Assembly: GCA_018268715.1 (NCBI GenBank)
Contig: JAFDVZ010000015.1
Location: forward strand, 288,635-352,634
Reading direction: 5' to 3'
DNA length: 64,000 bases
DNA from: Acidobacteriota bacterium
GTDB lineage: Bacteria > Acidobacteriota > Terriglobia > Bryobacterales > Bryobacteraceae
Translations under genes and position numbers: made by a program
The notes under the pieces: generated by a model
Database searches by the model: none
The model's input: only the letters and a program-made list of their open reading frames with translations
What the model was told of the DNA's origin: nothing
In this document: in pieces, positions 26,251-33,725 of the stretch
Layout of the letters: the number at the start of each line of letters is the position of its first letter
How positions within the stretch are numbered: position 1 is the first letter of the stretch

Positions 26251-26772
26251 ATGTCCGGTGAAACCGTTCGCGCTCTGGCCGCAGGAGGATCCGTCTTTGA
26301 GCGCATAAGCTTCTCCGGCTGCTCCATGCCGTCCCTGCGCCTGCGCGACGTGCGTCTCATCCGTTGCGACCTGTCGAACGCCGTCCTCACCGGCAGCGAA
26401 CTCGTCCGCGTCGAGTTCATCGAATGCCGCCTCACCGGCATGAAAGCCATCGAGTGCAAATGGAAGGACGTCCTGCTTGAAGGCTGCGAAGGCGGCTACG
26501 CGCAGTTCAACGAATCCGAACTCGCCGGCTGCGAATTCCGCGACACGCAACTGCGCGAAGCCGACTTCCGCTCGGCCGATCTCCAGGGCGCGAAGTTCGC
26601 CCACACCGCCCTGAACCGCGCCGACTTCTCCCGCGCGAAACTCGCCGGCGCCGACCTTCGTGGAGCCGACATCGAAGGCGTCACGCTCCGCACGGAGGAC
26701 ATCCGCGGCGCCACGGTCACCACGGCCCAGGCCCTCGATCTGGTGCTTCTGCTCGGCATCGTCATCGGATGA
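26251..26772 (+). CDS. Pentapeptide-repeat protein
   Basis: 173 residues from ATG 26251 (GAAGG eight bases before it). The body shows A(D/N)LxX repeats: CDLSNAVLTGSEL, ADFRSADLQGAKF, ADFSRAKLAGADLRGADIEG, which form a right-handed quadrilateral helix. The in-frame sequence before this ATG (RLNTSAKIEDARIEGLD) already looks like the family, so the true start may be upstream; the only candidate is CTG at 26119, with GGAGGAGG seven bases before it. The stop overlaps the PIG-L start as ATGA. Role unknown; some relatives mimic DNA. Confidence 0.72.
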   Translation: MSGETVRALAAGGSVFERISFSGCSMPSLRLRDVRLIRCDLSNAVLTGSELVRVEFIECRLTGMKAIECKWKDVLLEGCEGGYAQFNESELAGCEFRDTQLREADFRSADLQGAKFAHTALNRADFSRAKLAGADLRGADIEGVTLRTEDIRGATVTTAQALDLVLLLGIVIG

Positions 26773-27542
26773 GGCTGCTGCTGTTCTCGCCTCACCCCGA
26801 CGACATCGCCATCGCGATGGGCGGCTTCGCCTCGATGCTCGCCCACGGCGATGCGGAGGGCGTAACGGTGGTGCTCGCCACCGACGGTTCGGAATCGCTC
26901 ATCCCCTCGAACGTCCTCGAAAAGCACGGCTGGCTGCCCACCATGACGCCCGTCGACCAGCGCGCCCTGCGAGGCCGCATCCGAGTCGAAGAGGCGCGTG
27001 AGGAGATCGCCCGCCTCGGCTTCCCGCGCGACTCCGTCCATCTGCTCACCCGTCAGCGTTGGGCCGCCGACCATCGCACCGCGCCCGCCGACCTGCACCC
27101 AGACCTCAGCCTCCGCGACGTCGCAAAGTTCATCCCTGGCCCCGTCGACGGCGAAGCCCTCGCCGAATTCCGCGAGATCATCGGCGACGACGCGCTGTGC
27201 TTCGCGCCCGACCCGAACGACCGTCTCCTGATGCACCGCATCGTAACGGACCTGGTCGTCCAAGCCTGCGACGCCTCGCGACTCATCACCTACGAATGCC
27301 TGTCGACCATCGAACCCACCGGCCGCCAGTTCCTCTTCGCATTCGGAGAAGAGCTCATGGCCCCCAAGCGCCACGCCATCCTCGCGCACGAATCGATGAT
27401 CGAGCGGCGCCGTCAATTCGGCGGCTACAGCAACCCGGGAACCGAAGGCTACGACGAGATCGTACGCCGCAGGAACTCGGCGCTCGCCATCGCCAACGGC
27501 TGCGAACTCCCCTTCGCCGAACGTTACGGGTTCCCCGCATGA
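26769..27542 (+). CDS. PIG-L/LmbE-family deacetylase
   Basis: 257 residues. The zinc motif reads PHPDDIAIAMGG near the N-terminus; the usual AHPDDE Glu is replaced by Ile, but the His and second Asp ligands are kept. TDGSES follows as expected. The usual C-terminal HPDH block is changed (PDPNDRLLMH). These enzymes remove acetyl groups from N-acetylglucosamine-type sugars. It overlaps both neighbours by 4 bases, so it is co-translated with the pentapeptide protein and the nucleotidyltransferase. Confidence 0.85.
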   Translation: MRLLLFSPHPDDIAIAMGGFASMLAHGDAEGVTVVLATDGSESLIPSNVLEKHGWLPTMTPVDQRALRGRIRVEEAREEIARLGFPRDSVHLLTRQRWAADHRTAPADLHPDLSLRDVAKFIPGPVDGEALAEFREIIGDDALCFAPDPNDRLLMHRIVTDLVVQACDASRLITYECLSTIEPTGRQFLFAFGEELMAPKRHAILAHESMIERRRQFGGYSNPGTEGYDEIVRRRNSALAIANGCELPFAERYGFPA

Positions 27543-28198
27543 CAGCGATCCTGCTAGCCGCCGGCCGCAGCATCCGCATGGGCCGCGACAAGCCTCTGAT
27601 CGAAATCGACGGCGAAACGCTGGTGGAGCGGCACATCCGCCAATCGCGCGCCGCGGGAGCAGCCAACGCCCTCATCATCTGCAACCCGGACAACGAACCC
27701 GCCATCCGCGAACGCTCGAGCGCCCCGACGCTACAACAAAAAGGCGCCGGAATGTCAGGCGCCGTTCTCACCGGTCTCGAAGCCACGGCGGGCCCGATCT
27801 GGCTGATCTGTGTGAACGACCTCGTCGCCGACAAGGACTACCGGACCATCGCCCAGGCCCAAGGCGGCATCGTCATCCCCACCCGCCGTCTGGAGCGCGT
27901 CTTCGAAGGCGGCTACCTCGAACTCGAAGCCAGCCTGGTGAAGCGCATCGTCGAAAAGCCGCCCGGCGGCTGTCCCCCCGGATCGCCCGCCAACATCATG
28001 ATCCACCGCTGGACCGCCGGCCAATCGCGCCTGGCCCAACTCCTAAAAGCAGGCATCGACTACGAAAGCGCCGTCAACACGATCATCGCCGAAGGCGCGC
28101 GAGCGGTAGCCGTTCCCATCGCCCACTGGACCGCCCTCAAAACGCCCGCCGATCTGGCCTCAATAAAACCCGCGATGCGGCGCCCCGAAGTGTCCTAG
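27539..28198 (+). CDS. MobA-like nucleotidyltransferase
   Basis: 219 residues. The N-terminus TAILLAAGRSIRMGRDKPLI is the nucleotide-binding LAAGxSxRMGxxK loop of MobA/MocA and sugar-nucleotidyltransferases, and NDLV holds the metal-binding Asp. It transfers a nucleotide (CMP or GMP) to molybdopterin or to a sugar phosphate; no molybdenum genes lie nearby, and the adjacent deacetylase makes a sugar substrate just as likely. The last 39 bases overlap the convergent radical SAM gene. Confidence 0.83.
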   Translation: MTAILLAAGRSIRMGRDKPLIEIDGETLVERHIRQSRAAGAANALIICNPDNEPAIRERSSAPTLQQKGAGMSGAVLTGLEATAGPIWLICVNDLVADKDYRTIAQAQGGIVIPTRRLERVFEGGYLELEASLVKRIVEKPPGGCPPGSPANIMIHRWTAGQSRLAQLLKAGIDYESAVNTIIAEGARAVAVPIAHWTALKTPADLASIKPAMRRPEVS

Positions 28199-29314
28199 AA
28201 ACTCGATCATCTTATTCTGCCGGTCGTGCACGCAGTACGGACACCCCACTAGGTCGAGCCCATCCACCACCGCCCGCCGCCGCACGCCATCCCAAATCTC
28301 CCCGAGCGTCTGCTCATGCACATTCCCCACGCGCCCCGCCGGATTCGTCCGCTTCTGCGCGCACAGATACAACCACCCATCGGCCCCAATCACCGTCTTC
28401 ATCGCCTGAAAATGGCACCGCGAATAGCCGCGCACCTGGAACGCCTGGTTCTCAAACAGCCGGTCCGCGATATGCACATCGAAGCGCGGTTCAGCCAGAT
28501 CCAGGGCCTCGTCCAACTGCTCCAGCACCCGCTTATGCAGCGCCGGATCCAGCGCCAGCCCGGAATACGTCTTGAACTGTATATAGTGCGCCCCGGCGTC
28601 CTTCACCATCCGCGCATTCGGCACAATTTCGCGCCAATTCCCTTCGTTGATGAAGTACCCGGTCCCCACCGTGCAGGGCCCATCCGCAGCCGCCAGCGCA
28701 GCCAGATTCGACACAATCCGGTCGAAATCGTCGTGCCGGTGCAGCGCCCGGTGCGTCTCCCGGCTGGCCGCGTCGAAGCTGAACCGCACGTATGTCGCCG
28801 CCTGTTTCAACCTCGCCCCGCGCGCGGCATCCACCAGGGACCCATTCGTCACCAGCCCGCACGACATCCCGTACCCCGCCGCCCGCTCGATGGCGTCCAC
28901 CGTGCGCGGATGCGTCATCGGCTCGCCGCCGCCGACAAACAACAGCGACTTCGTCCCCAAATCGCGCAACTCGTCGATCAGCGAAAACAGCCGCTCATCC
29001 GGCAGCCGTTCCCGCCGCCCCGGCCCGTGCAGCGAATGATAAATGCAGAACTCGCAATCGTGATTGCAGGTATTGGCCGGATCGATCTCCACGCTGGGCG
29101 GAAACGGATTCTCGCCCGCCAGATATCGCGCCACGAACCCCTGCTCCATCAACAGCCGCAGCGGCTCGAACAAGAAGCGAAAGCGATGTTGGCGCTCGAT
29201 GGCGGCGTATTTGTACGCCACCCGCTCGGCCAGGCCGTGAATCCCCGATGTGATGTCCGCCACGTCCTCGGAGACCATCCGGGCCGGGGCGGGGAACTGA
29301 ATCAACGGGAGCAT
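28160..29314 (-). CDS. Radical SAM/SPASM protein
   Basis: 384 residues from ATG 29314 (a longer frame reaches 29362). The [4Fe-4S] motif is CNHDCEFC (Cys83, Cys87, Cys90), with GGGEPMTHP following as the SAM-binding GGEP motif. A C-terminal SPASM-like cluster region (CHFQAMKTVIGADGWLYLCA, later CPYCVHD) would hold auxiliary Fe-S centres. Such proteins modify peptides or small molecules or act in peptidoglycan/sugar pathways. It overlaps the dual glycosyltransferase gene by 13 bases, so the two are likely linked. Confidence 0.88.
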   Translation of the reverse strand: MLPLIQFPAPARMVSEDVADITSGIHGLAERVAYKYAAIERQHRFRFLFEPLRLLMEQGFVARYLAGENPFPPSVEIDPANTCNHDCEFCIYHSLHGPGRRERLPDERLFSLIDELRDLGTKSLLFVGGGEPMTHPRTVDAIERAAGYGMSCGLVTNGSLVDAARGARLKQAATYVRFSFDAASRETHRALHRHDDFDRIVSNLAALAAADGPCTVGTGYFINEGNWREIVPNARMVKDAGAHYIQFKTYSGLALDPALHKRVLEQLDEALDLAEPRFDVHIADRLFENQAFQVRGYSRCHFQAMKTVIGADGWLYLCAQKRTNPAGRVGNVHEQTLGEIWDGVRRRAVVDGLDLVGCPYCVHDRQNKMIEFLGHFGAPHRGFY

Positions 29315-31251
29315 TTCTCTTGCAGCTCCTTTCGAAAAAACGGGGCGATCCAAGGCCCCCACTTCGACTCGTAATACCGCCGGTTGCGCGCAAACAGAGC
29401 GTCATACTCATGCTGCGGCAGCAAGCCGAACGAAGCGGAATGGTGATGATGGACGAAAACATCCTCGGCGCAGGCCGTTTCATAACCCGCCGCCCGAACG
29501 CGCATTGTGTAATCGTCGTCTTCAAACATTCCTAGCCCGAATTGTTCGTCCAGCTCGCCCACCTCGTCCCAAACCCGCCGCGGCAGCATCACGCAGAACC
29601 AATGCAGCACGTGCGGATGCGTAGTCTGGCCGCGATGCGCCCGCGTATACCACGCCGCCTTCACCCCCATCTCCTCCATGTCCTCATACTGAATATCGAT
29701 CACGCTCTCATTGCCGGACCGGTTCGTCACCGGCCCCAACAACCCCAGGCCAGGATTCGCGCGAAAGTGCGCCAGCAGATCGCCGACCCACCCATCCGTC
29801 ACGAAGCAGTCATTATTCAGGAACACCAGGTACTCGCCCGACGCCGCCCGCGCCCCCAGATTATTCCCAGCCGAAAAGCCAACATTCGCCGCGCTACGCA
29901 CCACCCGCCCATACGGCCGTCCAGCCGCCCAGCGCTCCAGAAACTGCGGCGTATCGTCGCCCGACCCGTTATCCACCACCACCACCTCGAGCTCCGGATA
30001 GTTCGAGAACCGGTCGATGCTAGCCAGCGTCGCCTCGGTGAACCAGCGCTGATTATGCGCCAGCACAATCACGCTGACCTTGGGAAACAACGGCGCCACG
30101 GCCGCCCGCATCTCATCGCAACGCCGCGACCACGTATTCGCCCGCGCGAACTCCATCCGCGCCGCCGCCTTCTCCGGATCCCGCTCCGCCAACCCGCGCC
30201 GGATCCCCTCCACAAACTCCTCGCGCGTCGACGTCAGCGTAATCAACCCGTCCAACCGTTCGATCTCGGGAAACCGCACCGCCACTACAGGCTTACCCGC
30301 GCTCATGTACTCCCAAACCTTCATGGGATCGGAAGCCAGCGCGTAATCGCACACCCGATACGGCAGCAGGCAAACGTCGAAAGCATGCAGATACTCAGGC
30401 AGCCGCTCATACTCGACGCGCCCCAACATCGTCACATTGGGCAGCGCCTTCAACTCCGACACATCGATCCGCAACACATCGCCAATCAGCACAAACCGCA
30501 CATCGGGCAGCGTCCGCGCCGCATGCATCATCAGCTCGATATCGGTCCACTCCGCCGTGGCGCCCCAGTATCCAACGGTCTTCCCATCCGGCTCCAACGC
30601 CAGCCGTGAAGGCCGCGCCGCATACCGCTCCGCCTCCACGCCATTGCGCACCAGCGCCGGCTCGCGCCCCGTCTCCCGAAACAACTTCTGCTGCAAATGT
30701 GCGGACGAGCAAACCGCCAGATCCGCCCCCAGCACGACATCCCGCTCCATCTCGCGAGCCGGACGCCCGGAATTCGCGAAACTCGCGTAATCGTCCATGC
30801 AGTCGTACAGCGTCACGTTATTCCGCAGTTGCCGCACCACCGGCCCCCAGAAGGGATAATCGACAATGGACAGCGTCGCCCTCATTCCAAACCGCTCGCG
30901 CAACCGCCGCACCCCGCTCTCCATCGCCGCCGCCTGCAACTCGGTCGGAACGTCGCGATAGATATCGGGAGGCCGCACCCCGCCCGGCAGCATGGCCGTG
31001 AATACATTCGGCGCCGCCTCCCGAACGGCCGGATCGCCGAACGTATCGGGAACAAAATCGGTCGAAAAGTAGAACACCCGGTGCCCACGCCGCGCAAACT
31101 CCAGGCTCAAATGTTGCGGCCGTTGAAACAGGTAATCCCAACTCACGATGGGAAACACCAGCACGTCGTACGGTTGCGGCGGAACCGGCGGCGCCTCCAC
31201 CGGCTGTGGCCGCCGCCCCAGCCAACCCGCAACCCGCTCCCGCAACGTCAC
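29302..31251 (-). CDS. Two-domain glycosyltransferase (GT4-like plus GT2)
   Basis: 649 residues from GTG 31251; the longer ATG frame at 31452 runs through the TPR gene and is rejected. The first half is a GT-B glycosyltransferase: YDVLVFPIVSWDYLFQRPQHL at the N-terminus and WEYMSAGKPVVA before the nucleotide-binding Glu region. The second half is a GT2 fold: VVVDNGSGDDT, NNDCF as the DxD-like site, and EDDDYTMRVRAAGY as the catalytic base region. A single protein adding two sugars in sequence is plausible, to polysaccharide, lipid or protein. It follows the small TPR gene by 4 bases. Confidence 0.88.
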   Translation of the reverse strand: MTLRERVAGWLGRRPQPVEAPPVPPQPYDVLVFPIVSWDYLFQRPQHLSLEFARRGHRVFYFSTDFVPDTFGDPAVREAAPNVFTAMLPGGVRPPDIYRDVPTELQAAAMESGVRRLRERFGMRATLSIVDYPFWGPVVRQLRNNVTLYDCMDDYASFANSGRPAREMERDVVLGADLAVCSSAHLQQKLFRETGREPALVRNGVEAERYAARPSRLALEPDGKTVGYWGATAEWTDIELMMHAARTLPDVRFVLIGDVLRIDVSELKALPNVTMLGRVEYERLPEYLHAFDVCLLPYRVCDYALASDPMKVWEYMSAGKPVVAVRFPEIERLDGLITLTSTREEFVEGIRRGLAERDPEKAAARMEFARANTWSRRCDEMRAAVAPLFPKVSVIVLAHNQRWFTEATLASIDRFSNYPELEVVVVDNGSGDDTPQFLERWAAGRPYGRVVRSAANVGFSAGNNLGARAASGEYLVFLNNDCFVTDGWVGDLLAHFRANPGLGLLGPVTNRSGNESVIDIQYEDMEEMGVKAAWYTRAHRGQTTHPHVLHWFCVMLPRRVWDEVGELDEQFGLGMFEDDDYTMRVRAAGYETACAEDVFVHHHHSASFGLLPQHEYDALFARNRRYYESKWGPWIAPFFRKELQEKCSR

Positions 31252-31255
31252 GGGC

Positions 31256-31570
31256 TTACAGCGGCAGCAGATCCAGCGCGCCCTGCAATTCGCTCCGTGT
31301 ATGAGCGTCGCCCGCGCGCTCGGCCGCCTCGATCCCCTGTTCGTACATCGTGCGAGCCTCCTCCACCTCGCCCGCCTTCTCCAGCGCCTGCCCGCCATGA
31401 AAATACGCGGCGCAATAACTCGGATCGGCCGCGATGAGTGCGCGGAATTCACTCACGGCCGTGTCCAGTTGACCCGCCTTGGCGTACTCCATCGCCAACC
31501 CATAGCGCGCGAACTTGTTCGCTGGATCCTCTTCCAGTAAGGCCTTTAGCATGGATACTCGATCTGACAT
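31256..31570 (-). CDS. Small TPR protein
   Basis: 104 residues with two to three TPR units: NKFARYGLAMEYAKAGQLDTAV, SYCAAYFHGGQALEKAGEVE and EAARTMYEQGIEAAERAGD-type patterns. No signal peptide. It leads the operon TPR-glycosyltransferase-radical SAM and may tether or position the enzymes. It is divergent from the cupin gene at 31640. Confidence 0.75.
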   Translation of the reverse strand: MSDRVSMLKALLEEDPANKFARYGLAMEYAKAGQLDTAVSEFRALIAADPSYCAAYFHGGQALEKAGEVEEARTMYEQGIEAAERAGDAHTRSELQGALDLLPL

Positions 31571-31639
31571 ACAGGCTCCAATGGTACAACGTGACTCAAG
31601 TCACTGCACATCGCCTGCCACCTCGCCGACACTGGACTC

Positions 31640-31960
31640 ATGAGTTACGAATACTTCGCAGACCTCAACGCCGAGGCCCAGATCCCCCAGAACGGCATCC
31701 TCAGCCGCACCTTGCATAATGACGATCACGTGAAAGTCATCGTCTTCGGCTTCGCCCCCGGCCAGGAGCTTTCAGCCCACACCGCGCCCATGTGCGCCAG
31801 CATCTACATCGTCAGCGGCGAAGCGACGCTCACCCTCGGCGGCGACTCCATGGACGCCAAGGCCGGCGCCTTCGTCCACATGCCCCCGCAACTCACCCAC
31901 GGCATCTTCGCCAAGACGCCCGTCGTCATGCTGCTTCAGATGTACAAGCAGGCGCGCTGA
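31640..31960 (+). CDS. Single-domain cupin protein
   Basis: 106 residues. The cupin core has ELSAHTAPMCASIYIVSGE as motif 1 (one His only; the usual second His and Glu are replaced) and FVHMPPQLTHGI as motif 2 with two His. A metal site with altered ligands is possible. The substrate is unknown. It is 18 bases before the YggS gene and probably starts that operon. Confidence 0.8.
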   Translation: MSYEYFADLNAEAQIPQNGILSRTLHNDDHVKVIVFGFAPGQELSAHTAPMCASIYIVSGEATLTLGGDSMDAKAGAFVHMPPQLTHGIFAKTPVVMLLQMYKQAR

Positions 31961-31964
31961 CCAC

Positions 31965-31970
31965 TATATT
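31965..31970 (+). promoter_or_regulatory. -10-like TATATT next to the YggS start
   Basis: TATATT ends 7 bases before the GTG at 31978, and TGTACA lies 18 bases further up. If used, transcription would start at or beside the GTG and the mRNA would be leaderless. No Shine-Dalgarno sequence is present. Confidence 0.4.
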
Positions 31971-31977
31971 GGTGTGA

Positions 31978-32637
31978 GTGCTCGAACAACGCCTCGACGA
32001 AGTGGAGCGGCGCATCCGCGAAGCCGCTTCACGCGCCGGCCGACGCCGTGAAGACATCACCCTGATCGCGGTCACCAAGAAGTTCCCGGCCGCCGTCATC
32101 CTCGACGCCTACGCCCTCGGCCTGCGCTCGTTCGGCGAAAACTACGTCCAGGAGTTCGAACAGAAAGCGCCCCAACTCGGCCCCCTGCCCGGCGCGGTCT
32201 TCCACCTGATCGGCCATCTGCAATCGAACAAGGCCCGCAAGGCCGTCGAAATCTTCCACTCCATCCAAACCATCGACTCCGTCAAACTCGCCGCCCGTCT
32301 CGAACAGATGGGCCGCCCCCTCGACGTCATGATCGAAGTGAAACTCTCCGAGGAGGACGCCAAAAGCGGCGCCGCGACGGCCGACGTGCCCGCCATCATC
32401 GAGCACCTGCGCGCCTCCCCGCTCCTCCGCCTCCAGGGACTCATGACCATGCCCCCCTGGTCCGACGATCCCGAACAAACGCGCCCCTACTTCCGCCGCC
32501 TCAAGCAACTCGCCGATTCGCTCGGCGTCACGCAACTGTCCATGGGCATGTCCCACGACCTCGAAGCGGCCATTGAGGAAGGCGCCACCCACATCCGCAT
32601 CGGGACCGCCCTGTTCGGCCCGCGCCGCAAGGAATGA
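31978..32637 (+). CDS. YggS/PROSC-family pyridoxal-phosphate homeostasis protein
   Basis: 219 residues from GTG 31978. The PLP-binding Lys is in LIAVTKKFPA near residue 37; FGENYVQE, FHLIGHLQSNK, LSMGMSHDLEAAIEEGATHIRIGTALFG complete the family profile. It is a monomeric TIM-barrel binding PLP and guarding amino-acid and vitamin B6 balance, without known catalysis. It overlaps the next gene by 4 bases (ATGA). Confidence 0.95.
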   Translation: MLEQRLDEVERRIREAASRAGRRREDITLIAVTKKFPAAVILDAYALGLRSFGENYVQEFEQKAPQLGPLPGAVFHLIGHLQSNKARKAVEIFHSIQTIDSVKLAARLEQMGRPLDVMIEVKLSEEDAKSGAATADVPAIIEHLRASPLLRLQGLMTMPPWSDDPEQTRPYFRRLKQLADSLGVTQLSMGMSHDLEAAIEEGATHIRIGTALFGPRRKE

Positions 32638-33725
32638 CGGCCGGCTTCTTCTCGCCGATGCCGCCCGCGCGAACCGGCGTGGCGGACTACTCGGCCGCCC
32701 TCTACGCCGCCATGCGCGCCCAGGGCGACATCCGCCTGAACCAGCCCGCCGCCGCGCGCCTCTACCACATCGGCAACAACGCCCTGCACGGCGACATCTA
32801 CCGCCGCGCCCTGGCCGAACCCGGCGTCGTCGTCCTGCACGACGCCGTCCTGCACCACTTCCTGCTTGGCGCGCTCGACGAAAGATCCTACATCGAAGAG
32901 TTCGTCTACAACTACGGCCCGTGGAACGCCGGTCTCGCCGAACGCCTCTGGCGCAACCGCGCGCGCTCCGCCTCGGCCGCCATCTACTTCGACCACCCTC
33001 TCCTGCGCCGCATCGTCGAAACATCCCGGGCCGTTGTTGTTCACAACCCCGCCGCCGCCCGCATCGCCGCCCGTCACGCGCCCGCCGCCCGCATCCATGT
33101 CATTCCGCACCTTTTCATCGAAGGCCCCCAACCCGCCGCCTACGAAGTCATCCGCCTGCGCGCGAGCCTGGGCCTCCGTCCGTCCGACACGTTATTCGGC
33201 GTCTTCGGCCACCTCCGCGAATCGAAACGCCTGGCCGCCATCCTCGAAGCCTTCCGCCGTCTCCGCGACCCCCGCGCCGCCCTCCTCATCGCCGGCGAAT
33301 TCGTCTCCTCCGACCTGGCCCGCGCCATGTCTCAACAATTAACCGGCCCACATATCCACCGCGTCGGCTATACTCCTGAAAGAGCATTTTGGCGGTACGC
33401 GCACGCGGTCGACGTCTGCCTGAATCTGCGATACCCTACGGCAGGCGAAACCTCGGGAATCGCGGTCCGCCTGATGGGCATCGGCAAGCCCGTCCTCGTC
33501 ACCGCGGGCGACGAAACCGCCGCCATTCCGGAAGCGGCCGCCGTGCGCGTCGATCCCGGCCTTGCGGAAATCGATATGCTGTCCGACCTCATGCGCTGGC
33601 TCTCTCGGTTCCCCTCGGACCGCCACGCCATCGGTGCGCGCGCCCAACATCACATCGCCCGCTGCCACGCCGCCTCCACCGTCGCCGCCGAATTCTGGCG
33701 CATCCTGGCCGAAAGCCATGCGTAG
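32634..33725 (+). CDS. GT4-type glycosyltransferase
   Basis: 363 residues. The N-terminus GFFSPMPPARTGVADYS is typical of GT4 enzymes; the C-terminal domain has VFGHLRESKRLAAILEAF and PTAGETSGIAVRLMGIGKPVL, with the nucleotide-sugar Glu region. It is a cytosolic GT-B enzyme. The rest of the operon (YggS, CocE hydrolase) does not reveal its acceptor, but a second glycosyltransferase is encoded 1.4 kb away on the other strand. Confidence 0.85.
   Translation: MTAGFFSPMPPARTGVADYSAALYAAMRAQGDIRLNQPAAARLYHIGNNALHGDIYRRALAEPGVVVLHDAVLHHFLLGALDERSYIEEFVYNYGPWNAGLAERLWRNRARSASAAIYFDHPLLRRIVETSRAVVVHNPAAARIAARHAPAARIHVIPHLFIEGPQPAAYEVIRLRASLGLRPSDTLFGVFGHLRESKRLAAILEAFRRLRDPRAALLIAGEFVSSDLARAMSQQLTGPHIHRVGYTPERAFWRYAHAVDVCLNLRYPTAGETSGIAVRLMGIGKPVLVTAGDETAAIPEAAAVRVDPGLAEIDMLSDLMRWLSRFPSDRHAIGARAQHHIARCHAASTVAAEFWRILAESHA

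Noticed and set aside
29302-31452. ATG start at 31452 for the dual glycosyltransferase
   Set aside because: The first 67 codons run through the TPR gene and are Arg/Trp-rich; GTG 31251 starts just before conserved sequence.
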